Shown here: positions 36,739 to 47,656 of the stretch, one piece after another | Layout: the number at the start of each line of letters is the position of its first letter | How positions within the stretch are numbered: position 1 is the first letter of the stretch | Assembly (NCBI GenBank): GCA_019614645.1 | Contig: JABWDB010000001.1 | Coordinates: 4,954,501-5,018,500 of the forward strand | DNA: 64,000 nucleotides | Direction: 5' to 3' | From: Stratiolaelaps scimitus | Lineage: Eukaryota > Arthropoda > Arachnida > Mesostigmata > Laelapidae | Made by a program: the position numbers and the translations under genes | Notes under the pieces: generated by a model | Told to the model about the DNA's origin: nothing | Seen by the model: only the letters and a program-made list of their open reading frames with translations | Databases searched by the model: none

Positions 36739-37365
36739 AAGAAGATAACCAAAATAGTTAAGAACAGATAAGATGCCACTCTCTCATGCTTAGACATTGT
36801 TACAATTATCGCCAGAACTACTCCTGATTGGTCAGCGCTGCGAGACGTGTGCAGGGAACTCTTACTTCTGCTGTCGTCGTAATGATGGTATAACGGTATT
36901 CACTCATGTTGAGACGTTTATTCGCCACAAGCGGAGCGTGTGCCGCAGAGGCAGCCAATGTAACCAACAGCGGGCCTTCGAGGAGAGCGCGACGAGTTGG
37001 CGGAAGGCCGGGGCTCCGGGCACCGAGGAGCTCGAGGAAGTGTTCCCCTCTCATGTCAACAGCACACACACACACGCATATACCGACGGTCATGGGTCCC
37101 CTTTGGAATAACTGAAGCAAAAGTAGCAAAAATCGCCCCGGTCGGTGGTGGCCGGGACGAGACCGAAACGAATCAAAGACAGCAGCCGCAGATGGACAGT
37201 GGAGACAATGAAGTGAACAGGCTTGGAGAAGTTCTTTCCTGACGGCCACGCTCCTCGTGCTGTTTCGTCGGCAGACTTAAGCCCTGCACCCCGTGAATGA
37301 GTTTGGGGTCTCAGTCAGTGGCAAAGCGTCGGCAGATGATGACGGTGGCACGGGACCGACTCACC

Positions 37366-37582
37366 ATATATATAGTTGCGACGCGGCGCCTTGTGAGTGA
37401 GTTGTCGTTGCAGCCGAGAAGGTGTTGAAGGTGGATATGTTGTGACGTGGAGTTGTGAGCTCGGAACCAACAGAAAGCAAGCAGAATAGGTGCCGTGCTT
37501 TCGGGAGCTTTATCAAGTTTCACCGGTAGCCAGGGAGTAGTAGCAGTAGACTAACTAAGACATATCTAGCGGTTCGGTGACG
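37366..37582 (+). promoter_or_regulatory. Candidate TATA promoter and non-coding first exon
   Basis: ATATATATA at 37366-37374 sits in a locally GC-richer stretch. About 25 bases downstream begins a region without a usable ATG (one ATG is followed at once by a stop codon), ending at a good donor, ACG|GTGAGT, at 37583. This is what a non-coding first exon looks like. It could serve the secreted-protein gene that begins at 41565 or the exon-like frame at 39010. The link to either is inference. Confidence 0.3.
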
Positions 37583-37877
37583 GTGAGTCATATTCTTGAG
37601 TTAGCACAAATGGGAGAATTCCTCTTTAACGTATAACTCAATATTCGCAGAGGTTGACTAAAGTGTCCATACTTGTTATTAATTATTATTATTATGGAGA
37701 CAGCGGTGTATTAACACGGATGTGTCTACCGGTTAATACAACAATGCAAACATATATATATGTATTAAGCTAAGAATTGGTCGTATGAGGAACTTCTCTA
37801 CTTCGAGTACTCCCCAGATTTTTGTCCGACTCTAATTCTGTGATTCTACTTGGTGTCACCTTTGCTATATATAAATA

Positions 37878-38115
37878 GATAGTGTTCGGAAAGTCGGACA
37901 ACCCTATGGATAACATAAAACACCACAGAAACATCACGTAGAGTTGCAAAATTAAAGGCCATTCTATACGATTGCATTCTTCGTTGAAACGCGTTCAAAT
38001 AGTTAGACAATTCTCCCACAACGTTTCCTCAAACTTTACATGGTGTTCGCACGGCGGATTGCATAAATAGCATAGGCAGAACGCTATGGGGTCGCGTGAC
38101 TTTCCAATCACCCTG
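37878..38115. mobile_element. MITE, Tc1/mariner type
   Basis: A 238-bp non-coding element between TA dinucleotides (37876-37877 and 38116-38117). The ends are imperfect inverted repeats of about 27 bp: GATAGTGTTCGGAAAGTCGG on the left and, on the complement of the right, CAGGGTGATTGGAAAGTCAC. TA target duplication and CAGGGTG-type ends are typical of Tc1/mariner derivatives. Confidence 0.65.
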
Positions 38116-38380
38116 TATGTGTAGCAGATTATCAAACGCTGTCATGTATTTATCACAGAAATCTACTTGTACAGTCCCATGCTTATGTCATATCTCTCAC
38201 CCAATCTAACGAAATAATGGCAGAATTTCTATGGGAGTGCCTTTGATGCCTTGGTAGTTGTTGCTGTTGTGGAGATATGTGGTCCCGAGAACCGTGCGAA
38301 CTTCTCGTCGTAATATGATTTGCTTTTCTATTATATTACTCACTAAGATGATTCAATCTCTTAGATACTTGTACCTTTGT

Positions 38381-38489
38381 CGAGCCCGGTGGCGTGGTGC
38401 CTCTGTACGAGGGGTCCGTCTTATGAAGCAATGCCGAAAGCAGTTCCGTGGACGTTAAATGTTGGCCGAGAGTCAGCCAGTATAACTTA
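38381..38489 (+). mobile_element. tRNA-derived SINE, family B, copy 3 (internal deletion)
   Basis: A 109-bp insertion flanked by 20-21 bp repeats (38360-38380 and 38490-38509; one gap and one mismatch). It starts CGAGCCCGGTGGCGTGGTGC, lacks most of the tRNA head including the B box, and ends with the hairpin GGCCGA-GAG-TCAGCC at 38464-38478. Confidence 0.8.
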
Positions 38490-38750
38490 CTTAGATACCT
38501 GTACTTTGTGGTACTTCCAGACCAGTTTCTGCGATGAGACTACAATGGTCTAAACAATTGGAATTACATCGCTATCGGCCGTCGACTCAGGCCCACAGCT
38601 GTTGTGGAGGTTCCGCAGGCATTGCATGCAAGTTTACCATGTCCATATGATTTTGAAAAAATACACAACAACTAATGAACCTTTGCCGTAGTTAATATTA
38701 ATGAACACGCGTGGAACAGTTGATACTTACGGCTGAGAGTATTCTCACTT

Positions 38751-39501
38751 TCATCTGTTACGATTATTTCCACTGAAAGCTCGCAGCCTCCTTAGGATTG
38801 CAGTGACGAACGCTAAGGCCTCCAGCCATAAACTGTAGCAAAGGTCTGACCGGTGGCGTCTCGCGATTAACATTTCGAACGTCGATGGTTTCCAAATGAT
38901 CTTGTGTTGTTGTTCTTCACATGTGATGACGTCTAGAGACTGACAGTCCCTAGTGGTCAATGCACCGAGTGGTTAGAAATATACTGACCGCTTGCGGGGT
39001 AACATGCAGCACGAGAATAGGCACTTGCTCAAAAAGCAAACCGAGGAATTGGCTCTTACAATCCCTGACGACTGTTGCCGTCGTTACTGGTCCATGGAAC
39101 AGACGATCAAGTTGGCAGAAACTCGGAACTCAGATATCGCATTTTCTTTTATCTCACTACTAAACTATCAGGTATGAGATCACCCTATCTCTACACTCCG
39201 GTGAAGAGTGATGATTCAGTGCGCAAAATGTTGATCCCGCCAAAGTTATGGACATTGCGTCCCTTGCAATTAAAACGTCAGATCTCCAAAACAGAAATGA
39301 TTTAATCTTACCACAACTACCCATAAGCCTGGTATACCGATTGCATGTAGGGGTTTCAGCACAAGCAATTAAGGTATTGCACTCATTTATATAATCTTGA
39401 GTCTCACTTCCGCCTATCTCATCTAGGAACGTTAAGGCATTACTTCCGAAGTTTCTAATGCAGTTTGTCTTTGAATATTCCATAGGCGACGTATTCAAAA
39501 C
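38751..39501 (-). CDS. Candidate two-exon 3' end of an unrecognised gene
   Basis: On the minus strand, 39501-39312 is open for 63 codons plus one base between an acceptor ATATTTAG and a donor GTAAGA. It joins in phase to 38932-38751 (acceptor TCTCTAG), which ends in TGA. The joined 123 codons contain six to eight spaced cysteines (for example CNTLIACAETPTCNRYTRL), suggesting a secreted disulfide-bonded protein, although the second exon becomes helical and basic. I do not recognise it and no upstream exon was found. Splice-site quality and phase closure are the evidence. Confidence 0.33.
39010..39171 (+). CDS. Candidate internal exon, helical, unrecognised
   Basis: It has 54 codons in phase 0 on both sides, between ATGCAG and CAG|GTATGA. 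The product (HENRHLLKKQTEELALTIPD and on to SFISLLNYQ) is charged and helix-prone. The acceptor has a poor pyrimidine tract. It lies inside the intron of the candidate minus-strand gene, so both being real would mean nested genes. Confidence 0.28.
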
Positions 39502-41078
39502 CTAAATATGATCACCCAGAAATCTATCCCACATAATCGGGTTTCGGTTCAGTGAGCACAATCCTGTGAAAGGTTGAAGTCTTTAGCAAACCCAATACGA
39601 GTAGAACCAGTAGAACGAGTGTCTACCTTTCAAGGATTTCTCCTCCGGAAGCGGGTCGCACTCTGATTATCTTCTAACGTCACGTCGGTTGCTGTCAGAC
39701 AAGAAGGTTTCCGTTTTAGCTCGAACTCATCATCATCAAACATTGATAAAAGTATTGATCAAAGTGTTGATGTCTACAGACGTCTATCCTCAGTGGGATG
39801 ATATCCGGGAGGGCAATTTCTTCTGTGACCTGCCTCAAGTCCGTTAGAAAGCGATTCACATGACATTCAGACGTCACAAGGCGTCATAGGGCGTCGATTT
39901 CCCTATGATCGTCATAAGTCATTCTATTTTCTTGCCTGGCGATTTTACAGAATGTACTCGACATAATAACCATAATATATTAAAGATAAAAGCCAACTGG
40001 CAACGAATCGAAATCAATAAAAAAATAGCGTAGTTATTTTTTACCACTTATAAATTGAGTATGAAACATAAATCAAATGCGTAAAAAAATCACAAAATAG
40101 TAGAGAGCAAAGTAACGACAATAACTCGAACAACAACAATAAAAAAAAAAACCTGGAAATGCATAGAAATATTACATTTATGCGAAAAAAAGTTTTAACG
40201 GGTTAATTATGACAAAATAACATGGATCAAGTCAGATGATAGCAGAAAAGCAAAGAAAAACAACACGAAAACCCCGACAAAAAGATCCAAAACTCCACCC
40301 GTAAACCAAGCTGACTGACTTTCACATACTGCATTATGCAAGTCCTGTCATATGTTAACGTATACATGATGAACTACGTGCATGATGATACAACGTCGAG
40401 AAAATAACATGGGACAATTCAACACAAACAGGCAGCATGTTCCGCGTGACGAAAATCAGTTGGCCGTAAGATTCAAAGTTGAATCAAAATTCACAAAAGG
40501 TTCTCCTCCCGGTCCTGTCCGCGTTCGAATTGAGCAACGGGACTGAACGTCAACGCCTGAGTCATGGGGACCATTTCACAGGTGCAAAGATGCGAACGGG
40601 AGCCGATAGCGGCGAGAGCTAAGACGTTTAAGCGAATAGGATTTACTATTCCGGCCATTTTATTTGATCTACTTGAAATATAGGGACGTCTATCATTAAG
40701 ATAACTAGATAACCTAACAAGAAGTTGCTTACTAAAATGTTATTTTTTTTTAAAAAACGTAAATACATACGCAATTTGTGTGAAATAGGAGAAGGTTTGA
40801 AATGGTATATTTTTTTTTAAGTTTATTTTTTTTAATACAGATATGGACTTATTGGCCGCTGCCATTTGGCTGTGAGGGACCGTCCGTCAAACGCTATCGA
40901 ATTAAAGTAGATATAACAGTGTGCAAATTGTTATTGGAAACTTATTAGCGAGTAATAATTACCTTCTCCCATATCGACCTAAAGACGTATTTATAATGGT
41001 TCATCAGTGGGGAAGAAGAATCTAATTTGTGAGAGTGGTATTTGAAAAGCTGCCAACGGGGTGGATAATGATCTCGAA
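39502..41078. other. AT-rich stretch without genes
   Basis: Poly-A and poly-T patches at 39960-40200 and 40720-40840 suggest decayed retroposon tails. No supportable gene. Confidence 0.5.
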
Positions 41079-41528
41079 TCATGTGCAACGACCATGCTTG
41101 CGACCGGGCATAAATACACGCGATTCTCGAATCTTTGCCAAAATGTAATAACGATTAGCTGGGACCGGGGCTGAGGCCGACATTGTCCGGAGGAAGGCGA
41201 TGGCATTGCCTCTCTGCACAGCGAGGAACAGGCGTTGCAGAAGGAAAGATCCTGCGCGCTTGTTCCCGGTGGCGCGGATCAGTCTATGGTAGACCCCTTC
41301 GAGGAAGTTCGCAGTGAGGGGGCCGAGCCCGCCTAAGGTCTCAAAAGCAAGGGGGGAAAAAGGTGGGTTGCCTGGAGTGCGGCGTAGTTCCGTAGCCCTG
41401 CCTGCTCCCCAATAGAGTGTCAACCACGGTGCCGTCCCAAACAAGGTGCTGGCTTCGGTGGAAGGGAATAAGAGTGAGGCCCGTCGGAAGTGTCGAGGCC
41501 CTGTGGCTCCCTTGTGCAAGGGATACAT
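41079..41528 (-). mobile_element. Retroelement 3' end, family D copy 2
   Basis: It is nearly the same as 7419-7883 over about 350 bases and shares FSPLAFETL, GPLTANFLEGVYHRL and LLQRLFLAVQRGNA. The upstream part differs by deletions around 41400-41480. The copy ends 36 bases before the start codon of the secreted-protein gene, so it lies in that gene's 5' intron or leader. The homologous 3' UTR seen in copy 1 is missing. Confidence 0.6.
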
Positions 41529-41564
41529 ACGATATAAGGATTAAGCAATTGTTTCTCGTTTCAG

Positions 41565-43806
41565 ATGAGGCATATATCCCCTTTGCTTAAGGGCGTTGTT
41601 TTCATCGTCGTCGTTGTAGTGCAGGAGTTTCCAACAGGAGCTCAGGACACAGAGGTGACGACAAGGTCCTTTTCGTCACCTCCTGTGACCACGTCGTTCA
41701 CATCAACCCCAATGGTCACCACTTTTCCATCGACTCCGATAGCCACAACAACGTTTGGGTCACCTCCTGGAGTACCAACCACGATAGCCACAACGACGTT
41801 TGGAACGCCTCCTGGAGTATCAACTCCGGTTGCCACAACGACACTCGGGTCGTTCCCGGGAGTACCAACTCCAGTAGCCACAACAACAACACTAGGGTCG
41901 TTTCCTGGAGTACCAACTCCAGTAGCCACAACAACGTTCGGGTCGTTCCCTTCAGTACCAACTCCGATGCCATTTAATGGTCCACTGGGTGGTATGGGTT
42001 TTCCTGGAGCGCCAGGATTCGGGGTGACCCCAAACTTGGCTGGTGGCTACCCCGCCTACCCTGGACCAAATGTGGGATATGGTGGTTACGGAAATGGTTT
42101 TGTTGGCGTTCCATTTGGAGGATATGGCCCGCAGTTCTATGGAAACCCATATGGAGGCATGGGCCACAACCCTTTTTTCGGTATGTTCACCATTGTTGTT
42201 GTGATCCGTGTCACGATATAAATCCGTGTTGTGACAGACCTTTCAGCTACTTTGAGCTAGCTAGACAACCTCTCAACTACTTTGTTAGACATCACCCTTA
42301 GAAACACAACAAGGAATAATTTATTTCGTTTTTAAACCTAGACTGAACATAATATAATTGTCACCCGTATATATATATATATATATATATATATTGGCTA
42401 TACTGAAAGGTTAAGACGGGTTTCCTGTATTTGCAATTGTCTGACTAAATCTTTGATCCCACGGTCCCACCATAACCTCGTAACTTGGCTAAGCAAAGCA
42501 AAGCCATTCATGCAAAGCCATTTATATAAATTATATTACATGCATTTTGTTGCCGTCTACATTCATCATTTGTTTCCTCTCTGAAACACGACCGATGGCC
42601 TTATTCATTATTATTATTATTATTGTTTATAACAATAGATCTTATCGTATCTGCAGTATGTCGAATATATTCTGGGCCTGCCTGGTAACGCCGAAATTGC
42701 TCCGCTCCAGCGTTTCGCCTTTGAAATCTCGGCTCTGCCAGCCAGCGACTCGATGCTATCAAAACCATTAGGCGGAAGAGAGACGGTTCCCTTAAAGATA
42801 ATCAGGCTCGCAGCTGGTATGAACGGCTCAGCCAGGCCTTTTGCCTCGGCTTGTCACACGTTTGAATACACCTTTATATGTGATGGCCTTGTTGTGCCAT
42901 TTTCTCCGACCAATGGATTAGTTAATCCTATTAGAGGTCACTGCAACTTCTGTACCAGCTATCTCCTTCTTGCGCTCGGAAGGCTTCAGAGAAAAAGCTG
43001 CTCAAAGCTCGAAGTTAATCAAAAGTTGATCAATAGGGGCTACTGATAGTGAAGTAGATTTACGGTCAAATCGACACTGTTTTACGGGCTCCGACAATGA
43101 CTTAGGAGTTACCTGAGTTTTATGAGTCTGCATAAGTTACTTGCCGAGTTAATTACATCGCATGGGCTGTGGTAAAGGTATAGCTTTATTGATTTATCAA
43201 AGGAACTGCATAGAATGCTTAAGTTCTCTTATATGTGGTCTACAGTTGAGCTATATTTCAGCTGAAATATATATATATATATATGCGTCCTGCGCCACTA
43301 TAATAAGTCGCAGGACGCATGTCTTGTCAGACCATCACTGTAAACGCCCGACTCTCGGGTTTATGTGTGCTTCTAGATATATTGTATAATGTCAATTTCA
43401 ATCCCAACAATCGAAGGTTACCGACGAGAGAAATTTTCAGTGGGTTAACAGATAGCCCGTTTCCAGTTTATTTGCTGTGAAAGCCAATAGATAACGCACA
43501 TGTAGGTCAATAGATAAAGCGATGCCCTCTTCACTTCGACCATCGTAGATTATTTTAGTGAACTAAATATTATATATTGTTGTCAACCAATTTCGGAGTC
43601 GCTCGGAGCCCGTCAGATTGAATAGTCTTATATGGTGACACCATGGTTTGTGAATGTGTGTGGGTACCACATTATTCGTCCGTTCCATTATTTAAATTGC
43701 TTTCTTTAACATTTTATTTATATCTGTTTTCCATTCAGGTAATGGATTTGGACTTGGAGCAACAGGTTTTCGGTTTGGTCCCATTGGCTTCGATTTCCTG
43801 CTATAA
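41565..43806 (+). CDS. Secreted Thr/Pro-repeat and Gly/Tyr-rich protein, cuticle-like (two coding exons)
   Basis: I join 41565-42180 (donor G|GTATGT) with 43739-43806 (acceptor TTCCATTCAG) for 227 residues; the join reads NPFFG-NGFGLGATG and ends in TAA. Residues 1-27 form a signal peptide with a valine-rich core (VVFIVVVVV), likely cut near GAQ. Residues about 60-140 are five tandem units of 15-16 residues built on ATTTxGSFPGVPTPV, a mucin-like sequence suited to O-glycosylation. Residues about 145-227 are rich in Gly, Pro, Tyr and Phe (GYGGYG, GNPYGGMGHN), typical of arthropod cuticle, silk or cement proteins. The ATG follows directly after an acceptor-like TTTCAG, so the 5' exon is probably non-coding and lies upstream of the retroelement fragment at 41079-41528. 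No chitin-binding consensus is seen. Confidence 0.72.
43171..43238 (-). mobile_element. SINE family C, copy 2 (3' part)
   Basis: The minus strand reads ACATATAAGAGAACTTAAGC, then TGCAGTTCCTTTGATAAATC and AATAAAGC, as in copies 1 and 5. The tRNA head is missing. It lies in the intron of the secreted-protein gene. Confidence 0.6.
43253..43320. repeat. Palindrome and hairpin around an (AT)n tract
   Basis: An 18-bp perfect palindrome ATATTTCAGCTGAAATAT (43253-43270) runs into (AT)n, then into a hairpin with perfect 12-bp arms, ATGCGTCCTGCG and CGCAGGACGCAT (43283-43294 and 43309-43320), with a 14-base loop. It lies in the intron of the secreted-protein gene. Confidence 0.88.
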
Positions 43807-43830
43807 ACAACGACGCAATCTCTCAACGCA

Positions 43831-43871
<41 letters not shown>

Positions 43872-45049
43872 GGTTCTACGACGATCCGTCCCCATCCAGT
43901 ATTTAGCGTCAAGTCATAGGACCACTTCCTAACGATCTTCAAATTGGGTATATATATATATATATATATACTCATTAAGGGTGATTTATCACTCTCGTAT
44001 GGCATATCCAAATATGTTCTTATTTGCAAAGGGATAAAACTAATTGCTTGGTAGACCCACCCAGAGCTTAGACAACCATCTGTATGTAATTAGGCAGGGG
44101 TTTTATGCGCTAGTAGTAGTTTACATTCATAGTACCAACTTCGCACCGGAAGTATCAATCTCAAGGTTTCGTCAGAATGGACTCGATGATGTCAGTAACC
44201 GTAGACGCAACGTATGGGTATATTTAGACAGAGGAAAATATGCTGCATGTATCAGTCCCTCGCTGCATGTATCAGTACGCGCATTATGCTGGCTAGGACC
44301 TGATTCAGCACAGTGTTAGTATACTTGAGATATGTGGTCCAGTGAAGACTGATTCGGCCTTGAGCTACCCTTATAAATATTCAGCATCGATTATTTTGCC
44401 TTACTTGGTAGCACACCCTTGGTATCCTCAACTAACCAATGGTTGTACATTTCATGTAATTCTGTACATGCACACGTAAATCCAATGTGTCACATGCATG
44501 GAGGGGCGTTAAGGTAGAACTAGCGATCGATATTTAAGCTTAGCTATTAAGCGTATCTACTCTCTATTTCTCTATTTAAAAAACTCGAAGAATTGCAAGA
44601 ATTACTACTGCGCATAAGGTGCATATCACACCGAAAAAGGCCCAGCCCCCTGCGGACCCCGTCTACGTGACGTTCATAAGGAATACACAACTTTGTATAG
44701 GATACGTGTAAATAAAGTATTGTCATTCTCAACTGAGGCGTAGTAAACAGACACTTGAGATTTCGCAGAAGAAACGTGACCTGTGTATTTATGGTAGACC
44801 TATTTCACAGTTTCATAAAACCTCTACATCTACTAAAAAGTACATTTTCCAGCTAGCTCGGCTGACTTAATCCCATGGCAGGCCTCGGCACGATGCTCGT
44901 CGGACATACTGGATTACTACAATTTATACTAAATAAATACTACAACAACGAGCAAGAATGCCATGCACCAGTATCTTCCACGTGTCTATTCACGGTGACG
45001 TTTGGGAGGCTGCCCATTTAGAAGCACTATTTGCTAAGCCAACACTAAA

Positions 45050-45146
45050 AAAATTTTTTTCGAGCTGACCCTCAGCTGTTCCCCTATCTGACAGATCTTA
45101 GCTCTTAACCTTTTAGGCATTACTATGAGGACCTGTCGGGGCCACC
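45050..45146 (-). mobile_element. Short retroposon, family A, copy 3 (longest)
   Basis: A 97-bp insertion in minus orientation, flanked by 20-bp repeats with one mismatch (45030-45049 and 45147-45166). It extends furthest 5', starting GGTGGCCCCGACAGGTCC on the minus strand. Hairpin complement at 45063-45077 and a T-run (A tail) next to it. Confidence 0.85.
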
Positions 45147-45469
45147 TTTGCTAAGTCAACACTAAATGTCGGGCAAATGTATTTATACAGATTTGTTCTT
45201 GCGGGAGTAGCAGGTTGTTGACGTTAAACAAGTGTGGCCGTACAAAAGCGTTCTTCGACGTCGCCTCGTGTTTTCAAGGTATCGATATCGTCGCGGGCGA
45301 TCGAGAAGTGACCACCATCACGGGGTTGCCACGAATTGCTTACTCGAACTGGTATATGACTGGTATACTGACTGACTGACACTATGTCGTGCAGAAAAGC
45401 AATGTTAACACTGAGATATTCACACAGTGCAAAAATGATTAACAGATTTTGATGATTAAAAATGATTAA

Positions 45470-45519
45470 TAGCGAAATTGCAGCTCCTTTAATTAACCAA
45501 CAAACCTTCTTACCTTTAC
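45470..45519 (+). mobile_element. SINE family C, copy 3 (tail fragment)
   Basis: AGCGAAATTGCAGCTCCTTT then AATTAACCAACAAACC and TTACCTTTACT matches the last 50 bp of family C. Confidence 0.5.
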
Positions 45520-46124
45520 TAAATTTATTTTTCAAGTTTCATACTATATTACTAAATATTACGTCGTTGAACCTTCAATCGATGCACTCCGTAATATTTT
45601 GTCATCATGTTTGCTGTTTGGTACATCTCTCCTGCGAATGTGAATTTGACGCCAAATTGAAATGAAACCTGATGCGAGCTCTACTATGAAACATATTTTT
45701 AAACGTTTTTTTAAAATAAAATAATTTTTATAATATTTTTATAAAAATTATTTCAATAATTTTAAAATTATTTAAATGTATCGTGTTACACCAGTGGTGA
45801 ACGATGCGTGTCAGTTATAGTCACTACATCTGTAGGATTGCTTTCGCAAACAATAGTGGTATTTACAGTCGATATCTCCACTGTTTCTCTTGCTCGCCTC
45901 ACAGCGGAATTGTCAAACGAGATTTGAGCCCCAGACAACCAGCTGACAGTAAATCATTTAATCAAGTTTTCATTAACTTAGTACAGTTAGTACTTGTCTA
46001 GTCAGTCTAGCTTCCCTAACGGGATTGTCCCGCTAATCTCGTTGGGGGCCCTACGGTTTAATGCTCTGTGATGGACATATCTCACTAACCCTGTTTGCTT
46101 CCGACAATGGCTGAAATTCTCTTA

Positions 46125-46125
<1 letters not shown>

Positions 46126-46165
<40 letters not shown>
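46126..46165. repeat. (AT)n microsatellite
   Basis: About 40 bp of AT repeat just before the candidate exon at 46193. Confidence 0.9.
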
Positions 46166-46169
<4 letters not shown>

Positions 46170-46192
46170 AATTTGAAACCTAATTTGATCAG

Positions 46193-46295
46193 GGATTGGA
46201 AACACGACGACAATGTACGACCGTGCTTTCATTCGCCGATTATACCCGGTCGGCGAAGCACCTGAAGTCTTGAATGGTGCGAGGATGGCGATTAG
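46193..46295 (+). CDS. Candidate exon with a strong donor, unrecognised
   Basis: An ATG at 46213 opens MYDRAFIRRLYPVGEAPEVL and runs to a consensus donor AG|GTAAGTG at 46296. The region before the possible acceptor at 46192 is an (AT)n tract and not pyrimidine-rich. No partner exon in matching phase was found downstream. Confidence 0.25.
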
Positions 46296-46740
46296 GTAAG
46301 TGTGTTGAACTCGTCGGTGGGATTATCTCTGTGATCCACTATCGAACTTCGAACTCCTCCTGTAGAGCCTGTAGTCTAGCGGATACTTGAACCGTCTGGT
46401 GAGGGCCTTACGTCATCGACACACGCACACACAACATATGTGTGTCGATCAGTATACATTTTCACGGTAGGTCACTAAAGATAGCAGATACGTGACCCGT
46501 AGAAAGAGAATCGTTTTTCCACAGATACGGAGTTCATTTCAAAACCTTTGCTTCTTATTGCACAGATATCGTTATTACAATAGCTAAGTGCTATTAGGCT
46601 GTATGCAAAACTAAACAACTGTCTATTCATTTTAAAACCCCTGTCGAAGGAGTTTCAACAGTAAAAACATATCTTTGCATAGTGCGATACATGATTACGA
46701 GGTCAAAGGCTTATCTGTTTGCTTAAGCAGCGAAATTAGC

Positions 46741-46989
46741 TCACACAAGAGTTATCGGGTTTACGCATAGAATGCCCATAGAACTTCTGTCAACGCGAAC
46801 CGATGAACCATTCCGATGCACCCGTATGAATGACGGCAGTGTGCGACGTCCGACAAACATTCTTTGAGCAACTCTGATCTGTCCCTTGTTATGTGACAAG
46901 CCTCGGATCTCAACACATAGGTATGGGTACGGGGACATCTTTGCCTTATTTTTCAGCCATGTCACATCTGGCAAGAATCTATAGATCAT
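46741..46989 (-). CDS. Candidate small ORF or terminal exon, unrecognised
   Basis: Eighty-two codons from an ATG at 46989. The product is beta-rich and basic (LCVEIRGLSHNKGQIRVAQR, then VRVDRSSMGILCVNP) and looks like real protein. No family is recognised. It lies back to back with a lysine-rich 86-codon plus-strand frame at 46995-47255 of equally unknown nature. Confidence 0.25.
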   Translation of the reverse strand: MIYRFLPDVTWLKNKAKMSPYPYLCVEIRGLSHNKGQIRVAQRMFVGRRTLPSFIRVHRNGSSVRVDRSSMGILCVNPITLV

Positions 46990-47488
46990 GAAAGATGATA
47001 AAGAAATCCAAAGATTCTCAGCTTCTCGCAGACTCTAAACCCAAGCAGGTCGCGAATCAAAGACGCTCAACACTAGACCATCAACGGTTCCGACATTCGA
47101 CAACGAAGGTCACATGCGGCGACCGGAGTGTGTGCTCAGACCTTAAGGCGACATTCCGGTTTGCACGCGAACAATGTCAGCTGATTATATTTGGTCGGAT
47201 TTCTTTCATTTTTCAATTGTTCCCAACTTCTTTGGGTCCGAATCTCTTCTTTTGACCAAGTCGATTGAATTGAAGTCTAAAGCAATTATTAACGTTTACA
47301 TCACAGTCAGATGAAATCAATATGCATTCTAATAATTGTCGTCTTTACTAAGAGAAAAAAAAAAGGAATAAGGTATGGTATAATATAAATTAGTATGTAT
47401 AATTAGACACGATCAGTTGAACGAAGTCGAAAATGACACGCGGAAATTGAGGAGGTGACAGGTCTTATAATCGGCTGAAATCCTAGAA

Positions 47489-47656
47489 CGAAAATTTTGT
47501 GGGCTGACTCTCAGCAAACATTTAACGTTCACTGATTTGGTTTTCATTGCTTCGTAAGACCGACCTCTAAATGCAACAGTGAGGACCAACCCCGTGCATC
47601 TACGTGTCCCCGTAGGTGTGAGGGGCCCATGAATGCAGGACACCACCAAGGTCGAC
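47489..47656 (-). mobile_element. tRNA-derived SINE, family B, copy 4
   Basis: A diverged near-complete copy in minus orientation. The exact 10-bp repeat AATCCTAGAA flanks it (47479-47488 and 47657-47666). The hairpin complement GGCTGA-CTC-TCAGCA (47502-47516) has one mismatch at the closing pair. Confidence 0.72.

Larger units (their letters stand above)
27370..37365. other. Long intergenic stretch
   Basis: Ten kilobases with one family A retroposon (29953-30021), (GA)n and (AT)n tracts, and a 17-bp direct duplication ATAACAGTTTTGCTATA at 31604-31650. No frame has a recognised domain. Near 34405-34440 GTTCGATTCTCACCGTGG resembles the B box of SINE family B. Confidence 0.5.

Noticed and set aside
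36818..37249. 143-codon minus-strand ORF and overlapping plus-strand ORFs
   Set aside because: Low-information composition, frames open on several strands in a GC-rich patch, no domain, and no splice context.
41642..41973. Antisense Val/Gly-rich ORFs opposite the secreted-protein gene
   Set aside because: They are mirror translations of the Thr/Pro minisatellite.
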